From: Aradus depressus
Lineage: Eukaryota > Arthropoda > Insecta > Hemiptera > Aradidae
Length of the DNA: 64,000 nucleotides
Direction: 5' to 3'
Assembly: GCA_963662175.1 (NCBI GenBank)
Contig: OY759219.1
Coordinates: 44,818,675 to 44,882,674, forward strand
Shown: positions 45,796 to 57,500 of the stretch, piece by piece
How positions within the stretch are numbered: the first letter of the stretch is position 1
Layout: every line of letters begins with the position of its first letter
Made by a program: the position numbers and the translations under genes
Notes under the pieces: generated by a model
What the model was told of the DNA's origin: nothing
What the model saw: only the letters and a program-made list of their open reading frames with translations
Database searches by the model: none

Positions 45796-46893
45796 TCAAC
45801 TGATTGCATATATTTTTTTCCTAATACCTCGCCGTATAATGTCTTCAAATATCTTCCCCCCTACACTAAATAAAATTTTGCGTAGTCTGTCTGTCAGTAC
45901 TGCGTCATTTTTTTCATTTCCCCTTATTCTATAAATTTTCACTTCAGTTTTTCTGTATTGTATTCTAAAAATGTCTTCCACCTGGTAACTAGTCTCATGT
46001 AAATTCTTTCTTAAGTAATTTTTCCATTCATGCACAACAGTCATACTATCATATTTTCTTAATTCTACCTTAGTTTGCACTAACTGATAATTCATTTTAA
46101 TTTCTCCCTTGGAAAGAAATTTTCTTACCGATTTTACTCTACTTTGGAAATTCTTTTTAACTGTTAAATCTGTCCTTTCACTTTCTAAGCTATTTCTAGA
46201 ACTAATTTCCGAGACTATTTTGACTTCCTCTACTAAATTTTCTAAGTTTGTTTCTTTTTCTACTTCTACAGTTTGAACCTTTCTCTCTTTGCTCTTATCT
46301 TCAATATTTTCTACATTTTTTTGATCTTCTATATTCTCTATACTATTATCACATCTTTCGTTTACATTCAGATTCCTTTCGGAATTGCCTATGCTCCTAC
46401 TTGAATTTTCCCTCACATTTTCTATGTCTTTTCTACTTTCGTTAATCATCCTACTTAATATTTGATTCTGTTCGTCAATCTTACTACTTAAATTTGTCTC
46501 TATGTTTCTTAATTTGTCCCCCATTTCCCTATTAAAATTCCCCATATCCCCTCTCAACTTTTCCATATTTTGAGACTGCTCTTTCCTTAAATTTTGAAAT
46601 TGCTCCATCATCTTTTGATTCTGTTCCGCCATACTCCTCATCATAACTTCCATTAATCTATCCACCTTATCTGGTTTCTCTTCTATTTTCTCTCTCATCC
46701 CTACCTCTGTCTCTTTACTAACAATATCAATCTCCTGTACCTCCTCACTAGTACCCTCTTTGGTCTCCATAGCAACGGGTATTTCCCTATCTGTTTCTTC
46801 CGAAATCTCTACTTCGGACCCTTCGTCAGAACTAAATTCCTCCCCCTTGTTCTCTTCCTCTAATCTTTTTGCTTCCCCTCTCGTCAATGGCAT
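45796..46893 (-). CDS. Gag-like coiled-coil protein of element E, 365 aa
   Basis: The ATG at 46893 starts MPLTRGEAKRLEEEN; the frame is uninterrupted. Residues 1-75 are strongly acidic. About 78-165 form a probable coiled coil (VMMRSMAEQNQKMMEQFQ, then MGDKLRNIETNLSSKIDEQN). About 165-235 are Asn/Glu-rich, and 245-365 are basic and partly folded by appearance (HEWKNYLRKNLHE, IFRIQYRKTEVKIYRI). There is no CCHC knuckle and no protease. Its place directly after the primer-site end of the element and the acidic-coiled N-terminus fit the Gag of insect LTR elements, but I cannot match the C-terminus to a capsid domain. Its likely role is particle or RNA packaging; this is inference. The intact frame agrees with the young age of the insertion. 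Confidence 0.7.
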   Translation of the reverse strand: MPLTRGEAKRLEEENKGEEFSSDEGSEVEISEETDREIPVAMETKEGTSEEVQEIDIVSKETEVGMREKIEEKPDKVDRLMEVMMRSMAEQNQKMMEQFQNLRKEQSQNMEKLRGDMGNFNREMGDKLRNIETNLSSKIDEQNQILSRMINESRKDIENVRENSSRSIGNSERNLNVNERCDNSIENIEDQKNVENIEDKSKERKVQTVEVEKETNLENLVEEVKIVSEISSRNSLESERTDLTVKKNFQSRVKSVRKFLSKGEIKMNYQLVQTKVELRKYDSMTVVHEWKNYLRKNLHETSYQVEDIFRIQYRKTEVKIYRIRGNEKNDAVLTDRLRKILFSVGGKIFEDIIRRGIRKKIYAIS

Positions 46894-47157
46894 GATTAAA
46901 TATTAATACAAAAAAAAATTAAATTTATAGAAATTGTGTTCAATATTATTATATATAAACTGATATTTCAAAAATTTCATACAATATTCCCCACTCTCTC
47001 AACGAAACTCATATCTCCTCATGGCCTTGTTTTTCCTGATTTTAAATAAATGCATCTTTTAGGCATATTTACTCTTTATTAAAAAAATGTTTCGGTGACT
47101 CTATGCGAGTTATTTATTTATCAAAGAATGCAAAATAAAAAAAAAACAAGAAATTAT
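46894..47157 (-). other. 5' leader of element E
   Basis: AT-rich non-coding sequence between the primer-site candidate and the Gag-like start codon. Confidence 0.6.
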
Positions 47158-47175
47158 CCTCACAAGGAGATGCCA
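47158..47175 (-). other. Primer-binding site candidate of element E
   Basis: The minus strand reads TGGCATCTCCTTGTGAGG starting three bases after the LTR end. It starts with TGG as tRNA-primed elements require; I could not name the tRNA. A variant of this junction (TGGCGTATCCCTTGTG) also lies inside the LTR 105 bp away. Confidence 0.5.
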
Positions 47176-47178
47176 TAA

Positions 47179-48560
47179 TGAAAAGTTTTTTATTATTTTT
47201 ATAAATTTGAGGTTACTATAGTTATTTTACTTTGAGTATATAAAAAAATTGAATTTAATTTCCACACAAGGGATACGCCATAATGAAAGGTTTTTTATTA
47301 AATATATTTATTTGTTGCCTTTCACAATAAATTAATGAAAATGAATAAAATTTTGAATAATAAAAAAATTTAAGTTAATTAAATCTATAATTTCAAAAAT
47401 AAAATAATCTACCATATGGTTGAGTGAAGCTCTTAAAAAAATGAAAAACATATGTTATAAATAACCCTGTAAAATTTTCAAACTACGTTACTTGCACCAA
47501 TCCAAAAATCCAAAGGTCTCCCGGTGTGATTCTGAAAATTAAGATTATTAAATATTATGTCCCGATAACGATTGGCGCTTATCTCAAAGGTGTTGATTCG
47601 CAAGGCCTATGAGTTTTGAGATTTGAATTTCATTGAGAGAGATATGGGGAGTTAAAAGAAAATTAAAACATATTTACAAACAATATAACTTTAATAAAAC
47701 TATTATGAATTTTGAAATTAAAAATGGCCATCTTAGAAATTATATGTACAAAAAAATGGATCATACCTTGGTGACGTCACACTTGAAACAGATAATTCTA
47801 ATTAATTATATTTTACAAAAGAAATCGGAGTCCAGGCTCTCTCCACCTCATCTTAACTCTTCATTAGTCACTTTTACTCACTTTTAATTGTTTACTCACT
47901 ACTTTTCACTCATTTCAAACAAAAAAACAGAGACTAGTCTCTCACAGGTCTCACTTCTACCAGAACTCAACACAGACTGCCTAAACTGCCTCCCACGGAA
48001 TTATGGGTAGCAAATTCGAGTTTCTTTTTTCTGTTGTCTCTTGTTATACTTCTAAATATTAATATTTTTTGGTGTTTTCTCTCCTTTCTTCCGTTTCTTC
48101 TCTTTTCAAAATTGTCATCTTAATTTTCTGTAACTTTTGTTTTTAATTTTGCCTTCTTCATTTCTCGAAAACAGTGTTTAAAGTTTGTGGTATACACTTT
48201 CGGATCACTTGTATTATTTCAGATGGGATCCGGCCTAGTTGATTCGATGTATCTTAGAACTGACCGTTTCTTCAAAATTTACTACTGGCTTTTCTTTCTG
48301 ATGTGGGCAGTTTTTCTCTTCTTTTTCTTCTTTAATCTTTTCTTAATAATTAACTGTCTTTTCCTAAAAATTTTCACAACTTTCTACCGACTCGTTTTTT
48401 AATTATTGACCTTTTCTTAATTTTGCTTATATTTTCCTGAAATTTTCTTCATTCTTCTTCTTTTAGCTGTTTCATTTTGTCTTCTAAATTCGGTTTAATA
48501 AAAAAAATATATCGTGGCTAATAAATCCGTTGCCTTGGCAACGGGCTTGTTTATATTACA
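47179..48560 (-). repeat. LTR of element E, right copy (5' LTR in element direction)
   Basis: Same length and sequence as 41803-43184 except A at 47248. It is followed by CTTC (48561-48564) and the resumed array. Confidence 0.95.
47772..47779. promoter_or_regulatory. TGACGTCA (CRE-type) palindrome in LTR
   Basis: A perfect CREB/ATF-type site, present in both LTRs (also 42396-42403) and kept in the decayed relative at 19123-19130. Confidence 0.45.
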
Positions 48561-51500
48561 CTTCAGTGAAGAGGAGGTTGGTGAGAGCTAGGAGAGGCCC
48601 GCCATTGAGAAAGAACCGCCTATCTTCAGAGAAGAAGAGGTTGGTGAGAGCTAGGAGAAGCCCGCAATTGAGGAAGAACTGCCTACGTTCAGAGAAGAAG
48701 AGGTTGGTGAGAGCTAGGAGAGGCCCGCCATTGAGGAAGAACTGCCTACCTTCAGAGAAGAAGAGGTTGGTGAGAGCTAGGAGAAGCCCGCAATTGAGGA
48801 AGAACTGCCTACCTTCAGAGAAGAAGAGGTTGGTGAGAGCTAGGAGAGTCCCGCCATTGAGGAAGAACTGTCTACCTTCAGAGAAGTGATTGGTGAGAGC
48901 TAAGAGAGGCCCGACATTGAGGAAGAACTGCCTACCTTCAGAGAACAAGAGGTTGGTGAAAGCTAGGAGAGGCCCGCCATTGAGGAAGAAGTGACTACCT
49001 TCAGAGAAGAAGAGGTTGGTGAGAGCTATGAGAGGCCCGCCATTAAGGAAGAACTACCTACCTTCAGAAAAGAAGAGGTTGGTGAGAGCTATGAGAGACC
49101 CACCATTGAGGAAGAACAACCTACATTCAGAGAAGAAGAGGTTGGTGAGAGCTAGGAGAGGCCTGCCATTGAGGAAGAACAACCTCCATTCAGAGAAGAA
49201 GAGGTTGGTGAGAGCTAGGAGAGGCCCGCCATTGAGGAAGAACTACCTACCTTCAGAGAAGAAGAGGTAGGTGAGAGCTAGGAGAGTCCCGCCATTGAGG
49301 AAGAACTACCTACATTCAGAGAAGAAGACGTTGGTGAGAGCTATGAGAGGCCCGCCATTAAGGAAGAACTACCTACCTTCAGAGAAGAAGAGGTTGGTGA
49401 GAGCTATGAGAGACCCACCATTGAGGAAGAACTGCCTATCTTCAGAGAAGAAGAGGTTGGTGAGAGCTATGAGAGACCCACCATTGAGGAAGAACTGCCT
49501 ACATTCAGAGAAGAAGAGGTTGGTGAGAGCTATGAGAGACCCACCATTGAGGAAGAACTACATACCTTCAGAGAAGAAGAGGTTGGTGAGAGCTAGGAGA
49601 GGCCCGCCATTGAGGAAGAACTACCTACCTTCAGAGAAGAAGAGGTTGGTGAGAGCTAGGAGAGTCCAGCCATTGAGGAAGAACTACATACCTTCAGAGA
49701 AGAAGAGGTTGGTGAGAGCTATGAGAGACCCACCATTGAGGAAGAACAACCTACATTCAGAGAAGAAGAGGTTGTTGAGAGCTAGGAGAGGCCTGCCATT
49801 GAGGAAGAACAACCTACATTCAGAGAAAAAGAGGTTGGTGAGAGCTAGGAGAGGCCCGCCATTGAGGAAGAACTACATACCTTCAGAGAAGAAGAGGTCG
49901 GTGAGAGCTAGGAGAGTCCCGCCATTGAGGAAGAACTGCCTACATTCAGAGAAGAAGAGCTTGGTGAGAGCTATGACAGACCCACCATTGAGGAAGAACA
50001 ACCTACATTCAGAGAAGAAGAGTTTGGTGAGAGCTATGAGAGTCCCGCAATTAAGGAAGAACTGCCTACCTTCAGAGAAGAAAAGGTGGGTGAGAGCTAG
50101 GAGAGTCCCGCCATTGAGGAAGAACTACCTACCTTCAGAGAAGAAGAGGTTAGTGAGAGCTAGGAGAGGCCCGCCATTGAGAAAGAACGGCCTATCTTCA
50201 GAGAAGAGATTGGTGAGAGCTAAGAGAGGCCCGACATTGAGGAAGAACTGCCTATCTTCAGAGAAGAAGAGCTTTGTGAGAGCTAGGAGAGGCCCGCCAT
50301 TGAGGAAGAAGTGACTACCTTCAGAGAAGAAGAGGTTGGTGAAAGCTAGGAGAGGCCCGCGATTAAGGAAGAACTGCCTATCTTCAGAGATGAGGAGGTT
50401 GGTGAGAGCTAGGAGAGGCCCGCCATTGAGGAAGAACCGCCTATCTTCAGAGAAGAAGAGGTTGCTGAGAGCTAGGAGAGGCCCGCCATTGAGGAAGAGC
50501 TACCTACCTTAAGAGAAGAAGAAGTTGGTCAGAGCTAGGAGAGGCCCGCCATTGAGGAAGAACTGCCTACCTTCAGAGAAGAGATTGGTGAGAGCTAAGA
50601 GAGGCCCGACATTGAGGAAGAACTGCCTATCTTCAGAGAAGAAGAGCTTTGTGAGAGCTAGGAGAGGCCCGCCATTGAGGAAGAAGTGACAACCTTCAGA
50701 GAAGAAGAGGTTGGTGAAAGCTAGGAGAGGCCCGCGATTAAGGAAGAACTGCCTATCTTCAGAGATGAGGAGGTTGGTGAGAGCTAGGAGAGGCCCGCCA
50801 TTGAGGAAGAACCGCCTATCTTCAGAGAAGAAGAGGTTGCTGAGAGCTAGGAGAGGCCCGCCATTGAGGAAGAGCTACCTACCTTAAGAGAAGAAGAAGT
50901 TGGTCAGAGCTAGGAGAGGCCCGCCATTGAGGAAGAACTGCCTACCTTCAGAGAAGAGATTGGTGAGAGCTAAGAGAGGCCCGACATTGAGGAAGAACTG
51001 CCTACCTTCAGAGAAGAAGAGGTTTGTGAGAGCTAGGAGAGGCCCGCCAATGAGGAAGAAGTGACTACCTTCAGAGAAGAAGGGGTTGGTGAAAGCTAGG
51101 AGAGGCCCGCGATTGAGGAAGAACTGCCTATCTTCAGAGAAGAGGAGGTTGGTGAGAGCTAGGAGAGGCCCGCTATTGAGGAAGAACCGCCTATCTTCAG
51201 AGAAGAAGAGGTTGGTGAGAGCTAGGAGAGGCCCGCTATTGAGGAAGTGCTACCTACCTTCAGAGAAGAAGAGGTTGGTGAGAGCTAGGATAGGCCCGCC
51301 ATTGAGGAAAAACTGCCTACCTTCAGAGAAGAGATGGGTGAGAGCTAAGAGAGGCCCGACATTGAGGAAGAACTGCCTACCTTCAGAGAAGTAGAGGTTT
51401 GTGAGAGCTAGGAGAGGCCCGCCATTGAGGAAGAACTACCTACCTTCAGAGAAGAAGAGGTTGGTGAGAGCTAGGAGAGTCCCGCCATTAAGGAAGAACT

Positions 51501-54500
51501 ACCTACCTTCAGAAAAGAAGAGGTTGGTGAGAGCTATGAGAGACCCACCATTGAGGAAGAACAACCTACATTCAGAGAAGAAGAGGTTGGTGAGAGCTAG
51601 GAGAGGCCTGCCATTGAGGAAGAACAACCTACATTCAGAGAAGAAGAGGTTGGTGAGAGCTAGGAGAGGCCCGCCATTGAGGAAGAACTGCCTATCTTCA
51701 GAGAAGAAGAGGTTAGTGAGAGCTAGGAGAGGCCCGCCATTGAGGAAGAACTGCCTACCTTCAGAGGAGAAGAGGTTTGTGAGAGCTAGGAGAGGCCCGC
51801 GATTGAGGAAGAAGTGACTACCTTCAGAGAAGAGGAGGTTGGTGAAAGCTAGGAGAGGCCCGCTATTGAGGAAGAACTGCCTACCTTCAGAGAAGAAGAG
51901 GTTTGTGAGAGCTAGGAGAGGCCCGCGATTGAGGAAGAAGTGACTACCTTCAGAGAAGAGGAGGTTGGTGAGAGCTAGGAGAGGCCCGCTATTGAGGAAG
52001 AACCGCCTATCTTCAGAGAAGAAGAGGTTGGTGAGAGCTAGGAGAGGCCCGCTATTGAGGAAGAGCTACCTACCTTCAGAGAAGAAGAGGTTGGTGAGAG
52101 CTAGGATAGGCCCGCCATTGAGGAAAAACTGCCTACCTTCAGAGAAGAGATGGGTGAGAGCTAAGAGAGGCCCGACATTGAGGAAGAACTGCCTACCTTC
52201 AGAGAAGAAGAGGTTTGTGAGAGCTAGGAGAGGTCCGCCATTGAGGGAGAACTACCTACCTTCAGAGAAGAAGAGGTTGGTGAGAGCTAGGAGAGTCCCG
52301 CCATTAAGGAAGAACTACCTACCTTCAGAAAAGAAGAGGTTGGTGAGAGCTATGAGAGACCCACCATTGAGGAAGAACAACCTACATTCAGAGAAGAAGA
52401 GGTTGGTGAGAGCTAGGAGAGGCCTGCCATTTAGGAAGAACAACCTACATTCAGAGAAGAAGAGGTTGGTGAGAGCTAGGAGAGGCCCGCCATTGAGGAA
52501 AAACTGCCTACCTTCAGAGAAGAGATGGGTGAGAGCTAAGAGAGGCCCGACATTGAGGAAGAACTGCCTACCTTCAGAGAAGAAGAGGTTTGTGAGAGCT
52601 AGGAGAGGCCCGCCATTGAGGAAGAACTACCTACCTTCAGAGAAGAAGAGGTTGGTGAGAGGTAGGAGAGTCCCGCCATTAAGGAAGAACTACCTACCTT
52701 CAGAAAAGAAGAGGTTGGTGAGAGCTATGAGAGACCCACCATTGAGGAAGAACAACCTACATTCAGAGAAGAAGAGGTTGGTGAGAGCTAGGAGAGGCCT
52801 GCCATTGAGGAAGAACAACCTACATTCAGAGAAGAAGAGGTTGGTGAGAGCTAGGAGAGGCCCGCCATTGAGGAAGAACTACATACCTTCAGAGAAGAAG
52901 AGGTTGGTGAGAGCTAGGAGAGTCCCGCCATTGAGGAAGATCTGCCTACATTCAGAGAAGAAGAGGTTGGTGAGAGCTATGACAGACCCACCATTGAGGA
53001 AGAACAACCTACATTCAGAGAAGAAGAGTTTGGTGAGAGCTATGAGAGTCCCGCTATTAAGGAAGAACTGCCTACCTTCAGAGAAGAAAAGATTGGTGAG
53101 AGCTAGGAGAGTCCCGCCATTGAGGAAGAACTACCTACCTTCAGAGAAGAAGAGGTTAGTGAGAGCTAGGAGAGGCCCGCTATTGAGGAAGAACTGCCTA
53201 TCTTCAGAGAAGAGATTGGTGAGAGCTAAGAGAGGCCCGACATTGAGGAAGAACTGCCTATCTTCAGAGAAGAAGAGGTTAGTGAGAGCTAGGAGAGGCC
53301 CGCCATTGAGGAAGAAGTGACTACCTTCAGAGAAGAAGAGGTTGGTGAAAGCTAGGAGACGCCCGCGATTATGGAAGAACTGCCTATCTTCAGAGATGAG
53401 GAGGTTGGTGAGAGCTAGGAGAGGCCCGCCATTGAGGAAGAACCGCCTATCTTCAGAGAAGAAGAGGTTGCTGAGTGCTAGGAGAGGCCCGCCATTGAGG
53501 AAGAGCTACCTACCTTCAGAGAAGAAGAGGTTGGTGAGAGCTAGGAGAGGCCCGCCATTGAGGAAGAACTGCCTACCTTCAGAGAAGAGATTGGTGAGAG
53601 CTAAGAGAGGTCCGACATTGAGGAAGAACTGCCTACCTTCAGAGAAGAAGAGGTTTGTGAGAGCTAGGAGAGGCCCGCCATTGAGGAAGAAGTGACTACC
53701 TTCAGAGAAGAAGAGGTTGGTGAAAGCTAGGACAGGCCCGCGATTGAGGAAGAACTGCCTATCTTCAGAGAAGAGGAGGTTGGTGAGAGCTAGGAGAGGC
53801 CCGCCATTGAGGAAGAACCGCCTATCTTCAGAGAAGAAGAGGTTGGTGAGAGCTAGGAGAGGCCCGCTATTGAGGAAGAGCTACCTACATTCAGAGAAGA
53901 AGAGGTTGGTGAGAGCTATGAAAGACCCACCATTGAGGAAGAACTGCCTATCTTCAGAGAAGAAGAGGTTGGTGAGAGCTATGAGAGACCCACCATTGAG
54001 GAAGAACTACATACCTTCAGAGTAGAAGAGGTTGGTGAGAGCTAGGAGAGGCCCGCCTTTGAGGAAGAACTACCTACCTTCAGAAAAGAAGAGGTTGGTG
54101 AGAGCTAGGAGAGTCCCGCCATTGAGGAAGAACTACTTACCTTCAGAGAAGAAGAGGTTGGTGAGAGCTAGGAGAGGCCTGTTATTGAGGAAGAACAACC
54201 TACATTCAGAGAAGAAGAGTTTGGTGAGAGCTAGGAGAGGCCCGCCATTGAAGAAGAACTACATACCTTCAGAGAAGAAAAGGTTGGTGAGAGCTAGGAG
54301 AGTCCCGCCATTGAGGAAGAACTACATACCTTCAGAGAAGAAGAGGTTGGTGAGAGCTATGAGAGACCCACCATTGAGGAAGAACAACCTACATTCAGAG
54401 AAGAAGAGTTTGGTGAGAGCTATGAGAGTCCCGCTATTAAGGAAGAACTGCCTACCTTCAGAGAAGAAAAGGGTAGTGAGAGCTAGGAGAGTCCCGCCAT

Positions 54501-57500
54501 TGTGGAAGAACTACCTACCTTCAGAGAAGAAGAGGTTAGTGAGAGCTAGGAGAGGCCCGCAATTGAGGAAGAACTGCCTATCTTCAGAGAAGAGATTGGT
54601 GAGAGCTAAGAGAGGCCCGACATTGAGGATGAACTGCCTATCTTCAGAGAAGAAGAGGTTTGTGAGAGCTAGGAGAGGCCCGCCATTGAGGAAGAAGTGA
54701 CTTCCTTCAGAGAAGAAGAGGTTGGTGAAAGCTAGGAGAGGCCCGCGATTAAGGAAGAACTGCCTATCTTCAGAGAAGAAGAGGTTGGTGAGAGCTAGGA
54801 GAGTCCCGCCATTGAAGAAGAACTACATACCTTCAGAGAAGAAGAGGTTGGTGAGAGCTATGAGAGACCCACCATTGAGGAAGAACAACGTACATTCAGA
54901 GAAGAAGAGTTTGGTGAGAGCTATGAGAGTCCCGCTATTAAGGAAGAACTGCCTACCTTCAGAGAAGAAAAGGGTAGTGAGAGCTAGGAGAGTCCCGCCA
55001 TTGTGGAAGAACTACCTACCTTCAGAGAAGAAGAGGTTAGTGAGAGCTAGGAGAGGCCCGCCATTGAGGAAGAACTGCCTATCTTCAGAGAAGAGATTGG
55101 TGAGAGCTAAGAGAGGCCCGACATTGAGGATGAACTGCCTATCTTCAGAGAAGAAGAGGTTTGTGAGAGCTAGGAGAGGCCCGCCATCGAGGAAGAAGTG
55201 ACTACCTTCAGAGAAGAAGAGGTTGGTGAAAGCTAGGAGAGGCCCGCGATTAAGGAAGAACTGCCTATCTTCAGAGATGAGGAGGTTGGTGAGAGCTAGG
55301 AGAGGCCCGCCATTGAGGAAGAACCGCCTATCTTCAGAGAAGAAGAGGTTGCTGAGAGGTAGGAGAGGCCCGCCATTGAGGAACAGCTACCTACCTTCAG
55401 AGAAGAAGAGGTTGGTGAGAACTAGGAGAGACCCGCCATTGAGGAAGAACTGCCTATCTTCAGAGAAGAGGAGGTTGGTGAGAGCTAGGAGAGGCCCGCC
55501 ATTGAGGAAGAACCGCCTATCTTCAGAGAAGAAGAGGTTGGTGAGAGCTAGGAGAGGCCCGCTATTGAGGAAGAGCTACCTACATTCAGAGAAGAAGAGG
55601 TTGGTGAGAGCTATGAGAGACCCACCATTGAGGAAGAACAACCTACATTCAGAGAAGAAGAGGTTGGTGAGAGCTAGGAGAGGCCTGCCATTGAGGAAGA
55701 ACAACCTACATTCAGAGAAGAAGAGGTTGGTGAGAGCTAGGAGAGGCCCGCCTTTGAGGAAGAACTACCTACCTTCAGAAACGAAGAGGTTGGTGAGAGC
55801 TAGGAGAGTCCCGCCATTGAGGAAGAACTACATACCTTCAGAGAAGAAGAGGTTGGTGAGAGCTAGGAGAGGCCCGCCATTGAGGAAGAACCGCCTATCT
55901 TCAGAGAAGAAGAGGTTGGTGAGAGCTAGGAGAGTCCCGCCATTGAGGAAGAACTACATACCTTCAGAGAAGAAGAGGTTGGTGAGAGCTATGAGAGACC
56001 CACCATTGAGGAAGAACAACCTACATTCAGAGAAGAAGAGTTTGGTGAGAGCTATGAGAGTCCCGCTATTAAGGAAGAACTGCGTACCTTCAGAGAAGAA
56101 AAGGGTAGTGAGAGCTAGGAGAGTCCCGCCATTGTGGAAGAACTACCTACCTTCAGAGAAGAAGAGGTTAGTGAGAGCTAGGAGAGGCCCGCAATTGAGG
56201 AAGAACTGCCTATCTTCAGAGAAGAGATTGGTGAGAGCTAAGAGAGGCCCGACATTGAGGATGAACTGCCTATCTTCAGAGAAGAAGAGGTTTGTGAGAG
56301 CTAGGAGAGGCCCGCCATTGAGGAAGAAGTGACTTCCTTCAGAGAAGAAGAGGTTGGTGAAAGCTAGGAGAGGCCCGCGATTAAGGAAGAACTGCCTATC
56401 TTCAGAGAAGAAGAGGTTGGTGAGAGCTAGGAGAGTCCCGCCATTGAAGAAGAACTACATACCTTCAGAGAAGAAGAGGTTGGTGAGAGCTATGAGAGAC
56501 CCACCATTGAGGAAGAACAACGTACATTCAGAGAAGAAGAGTTTGGTGAGAGCTATGAGAGTCCCGCTATTAAGGAAGAACTGCCTACCTTCAGAGAAGA
56601 AAAGGGTAGTGAGAGCTAGGAGAGTCCCGCCATTGTGGAAGAACTACCTACCTTCAGAGAAGAAGAGGTTAGTGAGAGCTAGGAGAGGCCCGCCATTGAG
56701 GAAGAACTGCCTATCTTCAGAGAAGAGATTGGTGAGAGCTAAGAGAGGCCCGACATTGAGGATGAACTGCCTATCTTCAGAGAAGAAGAGGTTTGTGAGA
56801 GCTAGGAGAGGCCCGCCATTGAGGAAGAAGTGACTACCTTCAGAGAAGAAGAGGTTGGTGAAAGCTAGGAGAGGCCCGCGATTAAGGAAGAACTGCCTAT
56901 CTTCAGAGATGAGGAGGTTGGTGAGAGCTATGAGAGTCCCGCTATTAAGGAAGAACTGCGTACCTTCAGAGAAGAAAAGGGTAGTGAGAGCTAGGAGAGT
57001 CCCGCCATTGTGGAAGAACTACCTACCTTCAGAGAAGAAGAGGTTAGTGAGAGCTAGGAGAGGCCCGCAATTGAGGAAGAACTGCCTATCTTCAGAGAAG
57101 AGATTGGTGAGAGCTAAGAGAGGCCCGACATTGAGGATGAACTGCCTATCTTCAGAGAAGAAGAGGTTTGTGAGAGCTAGGAGAGGCCCGCCATTGAGGA
57201 AGAAGTGACTTCCTTCAGAGAAGAAGAGGTTGGTGAAAGCTAGGAGAGGCCCGCGATTAAGGAAGAACTGCCTATCTTCAGAGAAGAAGAGGTTGGTGAG
57301 AGCTAGGAGAGTCCCGCCATTGAAGAAGAACTACATACCTTCAGAGAAGAAGAGGTTGGTGAGAGCTATGAGAGACCCACCATTGAGGAAGAACAACGTA
57401 CATTCAGAGAAGAAGAGTTTGGTGAGAGCTATGAGAGTCCCGCTATTAAGGAAGAACTGCCTACCTTCAGAGAAGAAAAGGGTAGTGAGAGCTAGGAGAG

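Larger units (their letters stand above)
41803..48560 (-). mobile_element. Young LTR retrotransposon without pol (element E), 6758 bp
   Basis: Two 1382-bp direct repeats (41803-43184, 47179-48560) begin TG and end CA and are flanked by CTTC (41799-41802, 48561-48564). I found one difference between them (G at 41872, A at 47248). On the minus strand a polypurine tract lies against the downstream LTR, a TGG-starting primer-site candidate follows the upstream LTR, and a Gag-like gene follows, so the element reads right to left. No protease, RT, RNase H or integrase motif is seen in the 3994-bp interior. It is probably mobilised by enzymes of another element. The superfamily is unknown; a 4-bp duplication is compatible with Gypsy or BEL. 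Confidence 0.94.
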
